From the NCBI RefSeq assembly GCF_002001015.1, contig NZ_MUNO01000045.1, forward strand, positions 301,944 through 365,943: DNA of 64,000 bases. Reading direction: 5' to 3'. The translations under genes and the position numbers were made by a program. The stretch is from Polaromonas sp. A23. GTDB lineage: Bacteria; Pseudomonadota; Gammaproteobacteria; Burkholderiales; Burkholderiaceae_C. The notes beneath the pieces were generated by a model, which worked only from the letters and a program-made list of their open reading frames with translations, had not been told where the DNA came from and did no database searches. This document shows, piece by piece, positions 1 to 7,750 of the stretch (positions are counted from its first letter, which is position 1; each line of letters begins with the position of its first letter).

Positions 1-581
1 CATCCGAAGATTTTTTCGGCTGCCTGGTTGTACAGCACGATGGACTGCGCCTCGTTCACGGTGATGATCCCGTCCATGGCCGAGTCCAGAAGGGCTGCGA
101 GCCGCAGATGCTCTTCCTGGGCCTGGAGTCGCTCCGTGATGTCGCGCAGGATCACTGTGAAAAGTTTCCCGTCGGGCGTGTCCAGATGGGAAATGGACGC
201 GTCCAGGGGAAATTCCTCGCCATTGGCGCGCAGGCCGTAAACGACATTGAGCGTGCCCATGCGCCTGGACGTTGCCCCGGTGGTTCCAAAACGCTCCACA
301 TGCCGGGCATGGCCTTGCCGGAAGCGGTCGGGAATCAGCTTGTGGAGAGACTGATGCAAAACCTCCTGGCGGGGCCAGCCGAAAATTTTCTCGGCGGCGC
401 GGTTGTACAAAATGATGTTCTGCTGTTCGTCCACCGTGATGATGGCGTCCATGGCCGAATCGAGCACGCCGGCCAGCAATGCGGCCGCGTTGCCGGGGTT
501 TTTGGCCCGGGAATTCGCATCAAGGCTGTCCGTCAGGGAAGAAAACATGGCCCAGTGTAGCCAATCAACGAAAGTATTCAT
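1..581 (-). CDS. PAS-domain sensor protein, N-terminal part (runs off the left edge)
   Basis: The minus-strand frame is open from the window edge to an ATG at 581. It encodes two successive PAS domains: the first contains VLDSAMDAIITVDEQQNII and NRAAEKIFGW, and the second starts with the near copy LLDSAMDGIITVNEAQSIV. PAS pairs of this kind bind ligands or cofactors in sensor kinases or diguanylate cyclases; the output domain lies outside the window, so the protein class is unknown. The start at 581 is chosen because GGGAG lies just upstream. An in-frame ATG at 548 is the alternative and has no clear ribosome site. A MITE-like element lies directly upstream. The PAS assignment is firm; the function is open. 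Confidence 0.8.
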   Translation of the reverse strand, partial: MNTFVDWLHWAMFSSLTDSLDANSRAKNPGNAAALLAGVLDSAMDAIITVDEQQNIILYNRAAEKIFGWPRQEVLHQSLHKLIPDRFRQGHARHVERFGTTGATSRRMGTLNVVYGLRANGEEFPLDASISHLDTPDGKLFTVILRDITERLQAQEEHLRLAALLDSAMDGIITVNEAQSIVLYNQAAEKIFG

Positions 582-606
582 TGACTCCCGGACCGTGGAG
601 GAATAG

Positions 607-877
607 CTAGGGTCTGTTCACACTATTTATGCAAGATGCGTTGCGAGTCAAAAAGGTCATGCGTGAGGCGCAAAATGCAGCCGGGCTGGCGCCCGGCAAG
701 GCTTTGCAACGCTGCGCATGGCCTTTTTGATCGCAACCCGGAGGGAACGTGGTTAAAACAGCACCACTCGTCGTTGCACTCCTAGCCCAGCCGCCCAGGC
801 TGAGTGTCGTCGCGCGCCTAGATTGGTGCTGTTTTAACCACGTTCGCACTTGCATAAATAGTGTGAACAGACCCTAG
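607..877. repeat. MITE-like element with nested inverted repeats
   Basis: Positions 607-635 and 849-877 form a perfect 29-bp inverted repeat that begins CTAGGGTCTGTTCACACTAT. Inside are two further inverted repeats: an imperfect one whose arms carry AAAAAGG and CCTTTTT (about 640-736), and a perfect 22-bp one (745-766 with 824-845) containing TGGTTAAAACAGCACCA. The outermost CTAG on each side could be a palindromic 4-bp target duplication around GG-starting ends, as seen with IS5-type elements; that is inference. No convincing ORF is present. The element occupies the interval between the PAS gene and the uspA-type gene, upstream of both. Confidence 0.75.
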
Positions 878-883
878 ATGCAG

Positions 884-897
884 TTGACCCACATCAA
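884..897. promoter_or_regulatory. FNR/ANR-like box upstream of usp
   Basis: TTGACCCACATCAA matches the FNR/ANR pattern TTGAT-N4-ATCAA at 9 of 10 fixed positions. It lies 59 bp before the stress-protein start at 957, just past the end of the repeat element. The spacing suits activation under low oxygen. Confidence 0.65.
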
Positions 898-956
898 CGC
901 TCCTTCCCCGCGCCGATTCAAACTGGAGTTTTATCACTGAATCTCGAGGAGCAGTC

Positions 957-1427
957 ATGTACAAGCGAATACTCGTACCCGTGGACGGGAGCGAAACATC
1001 CAACAAGGCACTGGTGGCCGCGTTGCAGCTTGCCAGAGAAAGCGGTGGCAGTGTGCGCCTGGCGCACGTGCTGGAGGATCTGACCTATCTTGCCGGCTAT
1101 GAACAGTTCGGGGGATATTCGGGCGATCTGCTCGGGATCATGCAGGAAGCCGGAAATCACATCCTTCATGATGGCGTGGACATCGCCCAAGCGGCCGGCG
1201 TGCAAGCCGACTCGGTGCTGTTCGACAAACTCGGTAAACGGCTTTCCGAGGTAATCGCCGGGGCCGCCCGAGAGTGGAACGCCGACCTGATCGTGGTTGG
1301 CACGCATGGTCGGCGCGGCGTTGGCCGTGCCTTGCTGGGCAGCGGCGCCGAACAGATCATCCGGCAGGCACCGGTGCCTGTACTCGTCGTTCGCTCGGCT
1401 GAGGACAGCAAAACCAGATCGGGCTGA
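957..1427 (+). CDS. Universal stress protein, UspA family
   Basis: A single-domain UspA-fold protein of 156 residues. The N-terminus MYKRILVPVDGSE is the usual first strand and loop, and GTHGRRG followed by LLGSGAE is the ATP-binding G-x2-G-x9-G(S/T) region, so the nucleotide-binding subtype is expected. It is cytoplasmic, with no signal or membrane segment. A GAGGAG ribosome site precedes the ATG. An FNR/ANR-like box sits 59 bp upstream, which suggests induction when oxygen is low. It is a paralogue of the two stress proteins at 10.1-11.0 kb on the other side of the cbb3 genes. Family assignment is secure; the physiological target is unknown. Confidence 0.93.
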   Translation: MYKRILVPVDGSETSNKALVAALQLARESGGSVRLAHVLEDLTYLAGYEQFGGYSGDLLGIMQEAGNHILHDGVDIAQAAGVQADSVLFDKLGKRLSEVIAGAAREWNADLIVVGTHGRRGVGRALLGSGAEQIIRQAPVPVLVVRSAEDSKTRSG

Positions 1428-1461
1428 GACGCCACGCGCCGGGAAGGCGGCTGGTGTCGCC

Positions 1462-2091
1462 TCAGGCCCTGGCCAGCAAGGCGCGCACCTCCTCGTCGCT
1501 GGGAGGCTCGAAGTTCTGGTAGTACTGCCCGACACGGCTGAAATCCGGAGGACTCAGGGCGCAGATAAATTCATCAGCAGCCGTTCCTATACGTTCCTGG
1601 GCACCAGGAGGTGCGACCGGTACCGCCACCACGACCCACGCCGGCTTGGAGACTCGCAGAGCCAGCAAAGCTGCACACACTGTCGCTCCGGTCACCAGGC
1701 CGTCATCAACCACGATCACCGTGCGGCCTTCGATCGGCACAGCATGCCGTGAACCCCGATACTCCGCATCACGCCGCGCCAGTTCGCCGCTTTCGGTCGC
1801 AATGAGCTGCTCCAGCTGCAGCGGCGTCAGGCCGCTGCCAGCCACTGCCTGTGGATCCATGTAGCGTGCACCGCCGCTGGCAATGGCTCCCAGAGTCAAC
1901 CCGGGGCGATGCGGCACACCGAGCTTGCGCACAAGCAGAAAGTCCAGCCGGGCGCCCAGTGCGCTGGCCACTTCCCATCCCACAAGCACCCCCCCGCGCG
2001 GCAAGCCCAGCACAACAACATCGCTGCGCCCCGCATAAGCAAGAAGTCTTTGGGACAATGCATACCCGGCAGCGAACCGATCAGCAAACAT
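1462..2091 (-). CDS. Phosphoribosyltransferase-domain protein
   Basis: 209 residues with the type I PRTase fold. VIVVDDGLVTGAT, at about 126-138, is the PRPP-binding loop, and VLGLPRGGV near residue 30 is the dipeptide/flap region typical of the stand-alone PRTase family often found beside stress-protein genes. Substrate specificity cannot be read from the sequence, and the protein is not closely like Hpt, Apt or PyrE. It is cytoplasmic. The gene is monocistronic and convergent with usp. An FNR/ANR-like box (2151-2164) lies about 60 bp upstream, so it probably belongs to the same oxygen-responsive group as its neighbours. A role in nucleotide salvage is possible but unproven. Confidence 0.85.
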   Translation of the reverse strand: MFADRFAAGYALSQRLLAYAGRSDVVVLGLPRGGVLVGWEVASALGARLDFLLVRKLGVPHRPGLTLGAIASGGARYMDPQAVAGSGLTPLQLEQLIATESGELARRDAEYRGSRHAVPIEGRTVIVVDDGLVTGATVCAALLALRVSKPAWVVVAVPVAPPGAQERIGTAADEFICALSPPDFSRVGQYYQNFEPPSDEEVRALLARA

Positions 2092-2150
2092 GGCGTTTAT
2101 GGACTCCCTTGAAATTCGTTTGAGTCTGGAGCAAACGCGGCCTGCAAGGA

Positions 2151-2164
2151 TTGACTCAGGTCAA
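2151..2164. promoter_or_regulatory. FNR/ANR-like box upstream of the PRTase gene
   Basis: TTGACTCAGGTCAA is an exact dyad (TTGAC-N4-GTCAA), a variant of the FNR/ANR site. It is 59 bp upstream of the start codon at 2091 and sits between the PRTase gene and the 3' end of the cbb3 operon. Confidence 0.6.
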
Positions 2165-2247
2165 CGCCCCGGCATCCTCTCGCCACAGGCGGTAACAGGC
2201 CGAACGACGCGCCTGCCTGCAAGCTGCAGCCAGGCCTGAGCACGAAG

Positions 2248-2529
2248 CTACTGCGGCCGGCAGCTGTCCGGACGTTCGCCAGGAAGCACAGGACAGCGAT
2301 TGACCTCGGCCGATGACATGCCAAGCAGGTTGGTCAGCGCACTGGAGACCAGGCAGATCGCCCAAAACACAAAAAAGGCAGCGGTGTACACACCCTGGCG
2401 CGAAAGCCGCAGCGGCTCGCCCGACCAATGGAGGTCACCTGGATCCACCATGGCAAAAACCAGCAGTTCCAGCGCGCACGCCCCCAGGAACGCAGGCCAC
2501 GCGATCCACATCAGTTTCTGGCTCCACAT
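2248..2529 (-). CDS. Small membrane protein at the end of the cbb3 operon
   Basis: 93 residues with two hydrophobic helices (about 6-26 and 47-68), so probably a small inner-membrane protein. The start at 2529 is chosen because AAGGAGA lies at the right distance, whereas the longer frame begins in GC-rich sequence that overlaps fixH. It follows fixH closely on the same strand and is probably the last gene of the cbb3 assembly operon. I do not recognise a named family. Similar short two-helix proteins follow fixH in related genomes, as far as I recall. A role in cytochrome oxidase assembly is inferred from position only. Confidence 0.7.
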   Translation of the reverse strand: MWSQKLMWIAWPAFLGACALELLVFAMVDPGDLHWSGEPLRLSRQGVYTAAFFVFWAICLVSSALTNLLGMSSAEVNRCPVLPGERPDSCRPQ

Positions 2530-2554
2530 GGCGGTCTCCTTGGAATGGGATGAA

Positions 2555-2830
2555 TCAGCGAGCGCCAGCGGCGGGGGGCGTGGCCGCATGGTTGCGGCCC
2601 TGCACGGCCGGCATCAGTGCCTTGTCTTGCGCCGCCAGCGTCTTGTTGATCTCGACGCCGCGGCGGTAATAGTCCTCGGCCACCACCGGATCCGGGTTGC
2701 TGATGGCTATCCAGGCGGTGGCAAAACCAGCCACAACCACGGCGGCAGGGCCGGCAATAAGCAGCCAGACATGGCCGTGTTTCCACCAAGGAGAAGTGAC
2801 CACCGGGGGAGCTTGGAGCACATGGTTCAT
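2555..2830 (-). CDS. fixH: FixH-like cbb3 oxidase assembly protein
   Basis: 91 residues with one N-terminal transmembrane helix (about 22-45) followed by DPVVAEDYYRRGVEINK, the conserved segment just after the helix in FixH/CcoH proteins. FixH is needed for copper handling and cbb3 assembly together with CcoG and the CcoI ATPase. This version is much shorter than rhizobial FixH (about 160 residues) and lacks most of the periplasmic domain; short forms are common in betaproteobacteria. AAGGAAA precedes the ATG. The gene is 34 bp downstream of ccoG on the same strand. Confidence 0.82.
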   Translation of the reverse strand: MNHVLQAPPVVTSPWWKHGHVWLLIAGPAAVVVAGFATAWIAISNPDPVVAEDYYRRGVEINKTLAAQDKALMPAVQGRNHAATPPAAGAR

Positions 2831-2864
2831 AACGGTTTCCTTGAATCTGTTTTTGCCTGTTTCA

Positions 2865-4295
2865 TCAGCGCGGAACGAGAAATACCGACTTTTCAGTCAG
2901 ATGGGACTGGCCTGCCGCATCACCTATGCTGAACTCGATCGGATGCGAGCCTGGGGTGGTGGAACCATAGGGAATCTGCAAGCGCACCGCAACCCAGCGC
3001 GACTCCGCAGGGCCGACATCAACCTCGGCATCCGATGCCAGCACCAGACCCTCGATCCCGGCCGCAGCGATGCGGTAGCGCTGCGGCTGCTCGGTGGCGT
3101 TCATGATCTGCAGGCGGTAGACGTTTTCGAGCTTGCCCCCGGCAACAATGCGGGACAGCGCGGCACGGTCACGCACCACGTCCACCTTGAGGGGCGTGCG
3201 GGCCACCAGGCTCCAGAGCAGGCCCACGCACAAGGCGAGCAGCACAGCGCCATAAACTAGCACGCGCGGGCGCAGCACACGCCTGACAATTTGCGAACCA
3301 CTCCACTTGTTCGCCATCGCTGCCTGGGTACTGAAGCGGATGAGGCCACGCGGGTAGTTCATCTTGTCCATGACCGTGTCACAGACATCGACACAGGCCG
3401 CACAGCCTATGCATTCGTACTGCAGGCCTTCGCGAATGTCGATGCCTGTCGGGCAAACCTGCACGCACAAGGTGCAGTCCACGCAGGCGCCCAACGACAG
3501 GGTCGCCGCATCCGCCTTGCGCGAACGGGCACCGCGCGGCTCACCGCGGGCCGTGTCGTAGCTCACGATCAGCGTGTCGTGGTCGAACATGGCGCTCTGA
3601 AAGCGCGCGTACGGGCACATGTATTTGCACACCTGCTCGCGCATGAAACCGGCATTGCCATAAGTCGCAAAGCCGTAGAAAAACACCCAGAACGCTTCCC
3701 ATGGCCCGATGTCCATCTGCAGGAAATCCATGCCCAGTTCGCGGATCGGTGAAAAGAAACCGACAAAGGTGAAGCCAGTCCACATGGCCAGACTGATCCA
3801 CAGCAGGTGCTTGAGCCACTTCTTGGCAAGTTTCTGTGCAGACATCGGTGCGCCGTCCAGCCGCATGCGCGCGGTGCGGTCGCCCTCAACTTTGCGTTCA
3901 ATCCAGAGAAAAATTTCGGTGTACACCGTCTGCGGACAGGCAAAGCCGCACCATAGGCGCCCCGCCACGGCAGTGAAGAGAAACAGCGACAGCGCACTGA
4001 CCACCAGCAGGCCGGTCAGGTAAATGAAATCCTGCGGGTAAAGGACGAGGCCGAAAATGTAAAACCGGCGCGCACCCAGATCAAAGAGCACGGCTTGCCG
4101 CTGGCCCCACTCCAGCCAGGGAAGGCCATAAAACACCAGCTGGGTCAGAAAGACAAAACCCCAGCGCCAGCGCGAAAACAATCCGCTGACCGAGCGCGGA
4201 TAAATCTTCTTCTGCGATTCGTACAGCGACTCCGCCGTGTCGTCACCTCCCACTGGAACAATGGGAATGATCTTGCGAACGGACGACGGCTGCAA
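2865..4295 (-). CDS. ccoG: CcoG/FixG, cbb3 oxidase accessory ferredoxin-type membrane protein
   Basis: 476 residues, the usual CcoG length. The N-terminal half has several membrane segments and the motifs RLWCGFACPQ (about 114-122) and KYMCPYARF (about 224-232). A dicluster ferredoxin region with CVDCTLCVQVCP and CIGCAACVDVC lies at about 271-305. The C-terminus is the periplasmic FixG domain. CcoG is thought to reduce copper for insertion into the CcoN binuclear centre. Translation most likely starts at TTG 4295, since no ATG lies nearby and GGAGG is five bases upstream. The gene starts 13 bp after ccoP, in operon order ccoNOQP-G-fixH. Confidence 0.95.
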   Translation of the reverse strand: MQPSSVRKIIPIVPVGGDDTAESLYESQKKIYPRSVSGLFSRWRWGFVFLTQLVFYGLPWLEWGQRQAVLFDLGARRFYIFGLVLYPQDFIYLTGLLVVSALSLFLFTAVAGRLWCGFACPQTVYTEIFLWIERKVEGDRTARMRLDGAPMSAQKLAKKWLKHLLWISLAMWTGFTFVGFFSPIRELGMDFLQMDIGPWEAFWVFFYGFATYGNAGFMREQVCKYMCPYARFQSAMFDHDTLIVSYDTARGEPRGARSRKADAATLSLGACVDCTLCVQVCPTGIDIREGLQYECIGCAACVDVCDTVMDKMNYPRGLIRFSTQAAMANKWSGSQIVRRVLRPRVLVYGAVLLALCVGLLWSLVARTPLKVDVVRDRAALSRIVAGGKLENVYRLQIMNATEQPQRYRIAAAGIEGLVLASDAEVDVGPAESRWVAVRLQIPYGSTTPGSHPIEFSIGDAAGQSHLTEKSVFLVPR

Positions 4296-4308
4296 ACTGC
4301 CCTCCGGT

Positions 4309-5229
4309 TCAGAGTTTCGCCGCCGGAACCGGCTTGTTCGAAAGGCCCCACACGTAAGCAGTCAACACCTGAATCTGCGCCTCGGTCAGCTTGCCGGCCT
4401 GCGCCGGCATCTCATTGATCTTTCCCTTGTTGATCATGGTGACAATGGCCTGTTCACCCCAGCCGTGCAGCCAAATGTCATCGGTCAGGTTGGGAGCACC
4501 CAGCGCCTGGTTGCCCTTGCCGTCAATGCCATGGCAGGCAGCGCAGGCGATGAATTTCGCCTTGCCAAGTTGCGACCGCACGGAGTCGTGCGGGCTGCCG
4601 GACAGGCTGAGCACGTAGTTGGCCACATTCTTGACATCATCAGGGGTTCCGATGGCCGCTGCCATGGGAGGCATATTGCCTTGCCGGCCTGCTGTCAGCG
4701 TCTCCGCAATTTTTGCGGGCATGCCTCCGTGCAGCCAGTCGGCGTCTGCCAGGTTGGGAAAGCCCTTGCTGCCGCGCGCATCCGAACCGTGGCATTGGGC
4801 ACAATTGTTCATGAACAGGCGCTCGCCGACAGCCATCGCCGCGGGGTCACCGGCCAGTTCGGGAGGCTGCTTGGCGGTGAACTGGGCATACAGCGGCTCC
4901 AGGTCCTTGTTGGCGCGCTCCACCTCGGCGGTGTACTCGCCGCGGGTGCTCCAGCCCAGTTGACCGCCATAACTCCCCAGTCCGGGATAAATCACCAGAT
5001 AGGCCAGGCCGAAGACGATGCTCAACACGAACATCCACATCCACCAGCGGGGCATGGGGTTGTTCATCTCGCGCAGGTCGCCGTCCCAGACGTGGCCGGT
5101 GGTGTTGTCGCTGCGAGCCACCATCTTCTTGCGGGCGGTGATCCAAAGCAGCAGCACACAGGCCAAAATGCTGACCAGCGTCAGGACGGCGACATACACC
5201 GACCAGAAGTTTCCATTGAAATCGCTCAT
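4309..5229 (-). CDS. ccoP: cbb3-type cytochrome c oxidase subunit III, dihaem CcoP
   Basis: 306 residues. Two N-terminal transmembrane helices (about 8-31 and 62-82) are followed by two class I cytochrome c domains with CAQCH at 143-147 and CAACH at 229-233. CcoP passes electrons from soluble or bc1-linked cytochromes to CcoO and CcoN at the periplasmic face of the inner membrane. The two-helix N-terminus is the long CcoP form. The start codon overlaps the stop of a 27-codon ORF (ATGA), which implies translational coupling. It is the third structural subunit of the oxidase encoded here. Confidence 0.97.
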   Translation of the reverse strand: MSDFNGNFWSVYVAVLTLVSILACVLLLWITARKKMVARSDNTTGHVWDGDLREMNNPMPRWWMWMFVLSIVFGLAYLVIYPGLGSYGGQLGWSTRGEYTAEVERANKDLEPLYAQFTAKQPPELAGDPAAMAVGERLFMNNCAQCHGSDARGSKGFPNLADADWLHGGMPAKIAETLTAGRQGNMPPMAAAIGTPDDVKNVANYVLSLSGSPHDSVRSQLGKAKFIACAACHGIDGKGNQALGAPNLTDDIWLHGWGEQAIVTMINKGKINEMPAQAGKLTEAQIQVLTAYVWGLSNKPVPAAKL

Positions 5230-5309
5230 GAGGTCTCCTGACCCGTTGCCTCGGCACAGGCGATGGCCGGCCTGGAGGTCAACGAAAAAATGTGAATGGG
5301 GTTGTCCAT
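5226..5309 (-). CDS. Short ORF between ccoQ and ccoP, translationally coupled to ccoP
   Basis: 27 codons beginning MDNPIHIF, preceded by GGAG with a seven-base spacer. The TGA stop overlaps the ccoP ATG as ATGA. No membrane helix or known family is evident. It may be a real small protein, a leader that sets ccoP translation, or chance. The good ribosome site and exact four-base overlap are what support it; no homologue is known to me. Confidence 0.4.
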   Translation of the reverse strand: MDNPIHIFSLTSRPAIACAEATGQETS

Positions 5310-5322
5310 GGGCCTGCTCCGT

Positions 5323-5463
5323 TCAGTCCTGCTCGAACGGAAGACGGGCAGCCTCGTCGAAGCGCTCCTTGTTGCGGCGCGAAAAGGCCCAATACCAGAT
5401 GCCGATGAAAGTGGCAAAACTAACCAAGGTCGCGATGATTCGCAGAGTAGTGACGTCCATCAT
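5323..5463 (-). CDS. ccoQ: CcoQ, small cbb3 oxidase subunit
   Basis: 46 residues with one transmembrane helix (about 8-26, ATLVSFATFIGIWYWAF) followed by a charged tail (SRRNKERFDEAARLPF) typical of CcoQ/FixQ, which stabilises the CcoNO core and the association of CcoP. It begins six bases after the ccoO stop with AAGGAA upstream. Two in-frame ATG codons are adjacent (5463 and 5460); the first is used here. Position between ccoO and ccoP is the canonical order. Confidence 0.93.
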   Translation of the reverse strand: MMDVTTLRIIATLVSFATFIGIWYWAFSRRNKERFDEAARLPFEQD

Positions 5464-5469
5464 GTTTCC

Positions 5470-6099
5470 TTATTTGAGCGTCCGGCCCAGCACCTGCAAG
5501 TAGGCAACCAGGGCGTCCATTTCGGTTTTGCTGGCAACGTCCTGGGCCGACTGCGTGACCTCCGCATCGGTGTAGGGAACGCCGACCATGCGCAAGGCCT
5601 TCATGCGAGGCGCCATGCCGGCGGGATTGACCGTGTTCTTCTCGAGCCAGGAATAGGCTGGCATGTTGGACTCGGGCACCACATCACGCGGGTTGTTCAA
5701 GTGAATGCGGTGCCACTCGTCGCTGTACTTGCCGCCCACGCGGTGCAGGTCGGGCCCGGTTCGCTTGCTGCCCCACTGAAAGGGATGGTCGTAGACAAAC
5801 TCACCAGCCACCGAATAGTGGCCGTAGCGCAGTGTTTCTGCGCGGAAGGGCCGGATCATCTGCGAATGGCAGTTGTAGCAGCCCTCGCGGACATAGATGT
5901 CGCGCCCAGCCAGTTGCAGCGCTGTGTAGGGCTTGATGCCCTGGATCGGCTCGGTGGTGGACTTCTGGAAGAACAGCGGCACGATCTCGACCAGGCCGCC
6001 CACGGCAATCACCAGGAGGATCAACACGATCATCAGGAAGTTGTTGGTCTCGACCTTCTCGTGAGTAAAGCCGGCATCGGAGGTATTTTTTTCAGTCAT
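5470..6099 (-). CDS. ccoO: cbb3-type cytochrome c oxidase subunit II, monohaem CcoO
   Basis: 209 residues with one N-terminal membrane anchor (about 20-44) and a single haem c motif [11 protein letters not shown] at 74-84, followed by the conserved [11 protein letters not shown] and C-terminal [10 protein letters not shown] segments. It receives electrons from CcoP and passes them to the CcoN haem b. The length matches the family. It begins 15 bp after ccoN in the same operon. Confidence 0.97.
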   Translation of the reverse strand: MTEKNTSDAGFTHEKVETNNFLMIVLILLVIAVGGLVEIVPLFFQKSTTEPIQGIKPYTALQLAGRDIYVREGCYNCHSQMIRPFRAETLRYGHYSVAGEFVYDHPFQWGSKRTGPDLHRVGGKYSDEWHRIHLNNPRDVVPESNMPAYSWLEKNTVNPAGMAPRMKALRMVGVPYTDAEVTQSAQDVASKTEMDALVAYLQVLGRTLK

Positions 6100-6114
6100 G
6101 GAATAGGTCTTTCT

Positions 6115-7548
6115 TCAGGCATGAGCAGGTGCAGGCACCATGACACTGACCGAGCGTCCCCTGGCCACGGTCATCCAGGTATTCCAGGCCATGATCAGCA
6201 TGCCGCCCAGATAAAGCACGCCGCCTATCACGCGGACCACATAGAAGGGATACGTTGCCTTGACCGACTCGACAAAGGTGTAGGTCAGCGTGCCGTCTGC
6301 GTTGATGGCGCGCCACATCAGGCCCTGCATCACACCGGCAATCCACATCGCGGCGATGTAAAACACGATGCCGATGGTGGCTATCCAGAAATGCGCCTCG
6401 ATCGCCTTGACCGAATACATCTGCTTCTGGCCAAACAGGCGCGGGATCATGTAGTAAAGCGTACCCATGGAAATGAGACCCACCCAGCCCAGCGCACCCG
6501 AATGCACGTGGCCCACGGTCCAGTCGGTGTAATGCGACAGCGCGTTGACGGTCTTGATGGACATCATCGGGCCTTCGAACGTGCTCATGCCGTAGAAGGA
6601 CAGGGAGACGATCATGAAACGCAGCACCGGGTCATCACGCAGTTTGTGCCAGGCACCCGACAGCGTCATGATGCCGTTGATCATGCCGCCCCAGCTGGGC
6701 GCCAGCAGGATCAGCGAGAACACCATGCCGACTGACTGTGTCCAGTCTGGCAGGGCGGTGTAGTGAAGGTGGTGCGGGCCGGCCCACATGTAGGTGAAGA
6801 TCAGCGCCCAGAAGTGCACGATGGACAGCCGGTAGCTGTAGACCGGACGCTCGGCCTGCTTGGGGACGAAGTAATACATCATCCCGAGGAAACCGGCGGT
6901 GAGGAAGAAGCCCACCGCGTTGTGACCGTACCACCACTGGATCATCGCGTCCTGCACGCCGGCGTAGGCCGAGTAGGACTTCATCCAGTCGGCCGGTACC
7001 GCAGCGCTGTTGACGATATGCAGGATGGCCACGGCAAGAATGAAGGAACCGTAGAACCAGTTCGCAACATAGATATGCCTGACCTTGCGCATGCCGATGG
7101 TGCCGAAGAAAACAATCGCATAGGCCACCCACACCAGCGTGATCAGGATGTCGATGGGCCATTCGAGCTCTGCATATTCCTTGCCCTGGGTGTAACCCAG
7201 CGGCAGGCTGACAGCTGCAGCAACGATGACCGCCTGCCAGCCCCAGAACGTGAACGAAGCGAGCTTGCCCGCAAACAGCGGCACATGACAGGTGCGCTGG
7301 ACAACGTAGTAGCTGCTGCCGATCAACGCGCAGCCGCCGAAGGCAAAAATCACGGCGTTGGTGTGCAAAGGCCTCAGGCGTCCGTAGCTGAGCCAGGGAA
7401 TGCCGAAGTTGAGCTCGGGCCAGGCCAGCTGGGCGGCAATGAACAGCCCCACCAGCATGCCCACCACGCCCCAGACCACGGCCATCAGGGAAAACTGCCG
7501 GACAACAGTGTCGTCGTAGATCGCGGCGGAGGTTTGTTTGTCGTTCAT
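6115..7548 (-). CDS. ccoN: cbb3-type cytochrome c oxidase subunit I, CcoN
   Basis: 477 residues of the haem-copper oxidase superfamily with about twelve transmembrane segments. [10 protein letters not shown] and [14 protein letters not shown] carry the histidine ligands of the binuclear centre, and [12 protein letters not shown] lies in a later helix. It reduces oxygen at low concentration and conserves energy. The frame is open further upstream, but MNDKQTS at 7548 is taken as the start because the extension runs through the promoter region and the FNR-like box. First gene of ccoNOQP, with that box 54 bp upstream. Confidence 0.96.
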   Translation of the reverse strand: MNDKQTSAAIYDDTVVRQFSLMAVVWGVVGMLVGLFIAAQLAWPELNFGIPWLSYGRLRPLHTNAVIFAFGGCALIGSSYYVVQRTCHVPLFAGKLASFTFWGWQAVIVAAAVSLPLGYTQGKEYAELEWPIDILITLVWVAYAIVFFGTIGMRKVRHIYVANWFYGSFILAVAILHIVNSAAVPADWMKSYSAYAGVQDAMIQWWYGHNAVGFFLTAGFLGMMYYFVPKQAERPVYSYRLSIVHFWALIFTYMWAGPHHLHYTALPDWTQSVGMVFSLILLAPSWGGMINGIMTLSGAWHKLRDDPVLRFMIVSLSFYGMSTFEGPMMSIKTVNALSHYTDWTVGHVHSGALGWVGLISMGTLYYMIPRLFGQKQMYSVKAIEAHFWIATIGIVFYIAAMWIAGVMQGLMWRAINADGTLTYTFVESVKATYPFYVVRVIGGVLYLGGMLIMAWNTWMTVARGRSVSVMVPAPAHA

Positions 7549-7602
7549 GAAGCACCTGTTAACGTGATGCCCCAAGTGTCCCTGCCGTGAGGAGGGTCTG
7601 AG

Positions 7603-7616
7603 TTGATGAAGGTCAA
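7603..7616. promoter_or_regulatory. FNR/ANR-like box for the ccoNOQP operon
   Basis: TTGATGAAGGTCAA matches TTGAT-N4-ATCAA with one change and lies 54 bp upstream of ccoN. It overlaps the stop codon of ccoS. cbb3 operons are classic FNR/ANR targets, so this is the best supported of the four boxes. Confidence 0.75.
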
Positions 7617-7750
7617 TCCGAACGCAGAATTCGCTCGCCCTCTTGCTCCAGTGCGTCGAACTGGCCACGCCAGACAGCCCAGCCCAAGCCGGCGATGATG
7701 AGCAGCGCAAGAATGACGGACAAGGGAATCAGAAGAAAAAGAATGTCCAT
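7613..7750 (-). CDS. ccoS: CcoS, cbb3 oxidase maturation protein
   Basis: 45 residues with one transmembrane helix at the N-terminus ([18 protein letters not shown]) and a short charged tail containing [16 protein letters not shown], the typical CcoS layout. CcoS is required for cofactor insertion into CcoN. The ATG directly abuts the stop codon of ccoI, so the two are co-translated, and the stop lies inside the FNR-like box of ccoN. Confidence 0.92.
   Translation of the reverse strand: MDILFLLIPLSVILALLIIAGLGWAVWRGQFDALEQEGERILRSD

Noticed and set aside
607..855. 82-codon ORF inside the MITE-like element
   Set aside because: It runs across the inverted repeats, starts within the arm, and has no recognisable homology; better explained by the palindromic element.
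5296..6735. 479-codon plus-strand frame across ccoO and ccoN
   Set aside because: It is antisense to well-supported genes and His/Arg/Gly-rich, as expected for shadows of GC-rich coding sequence.
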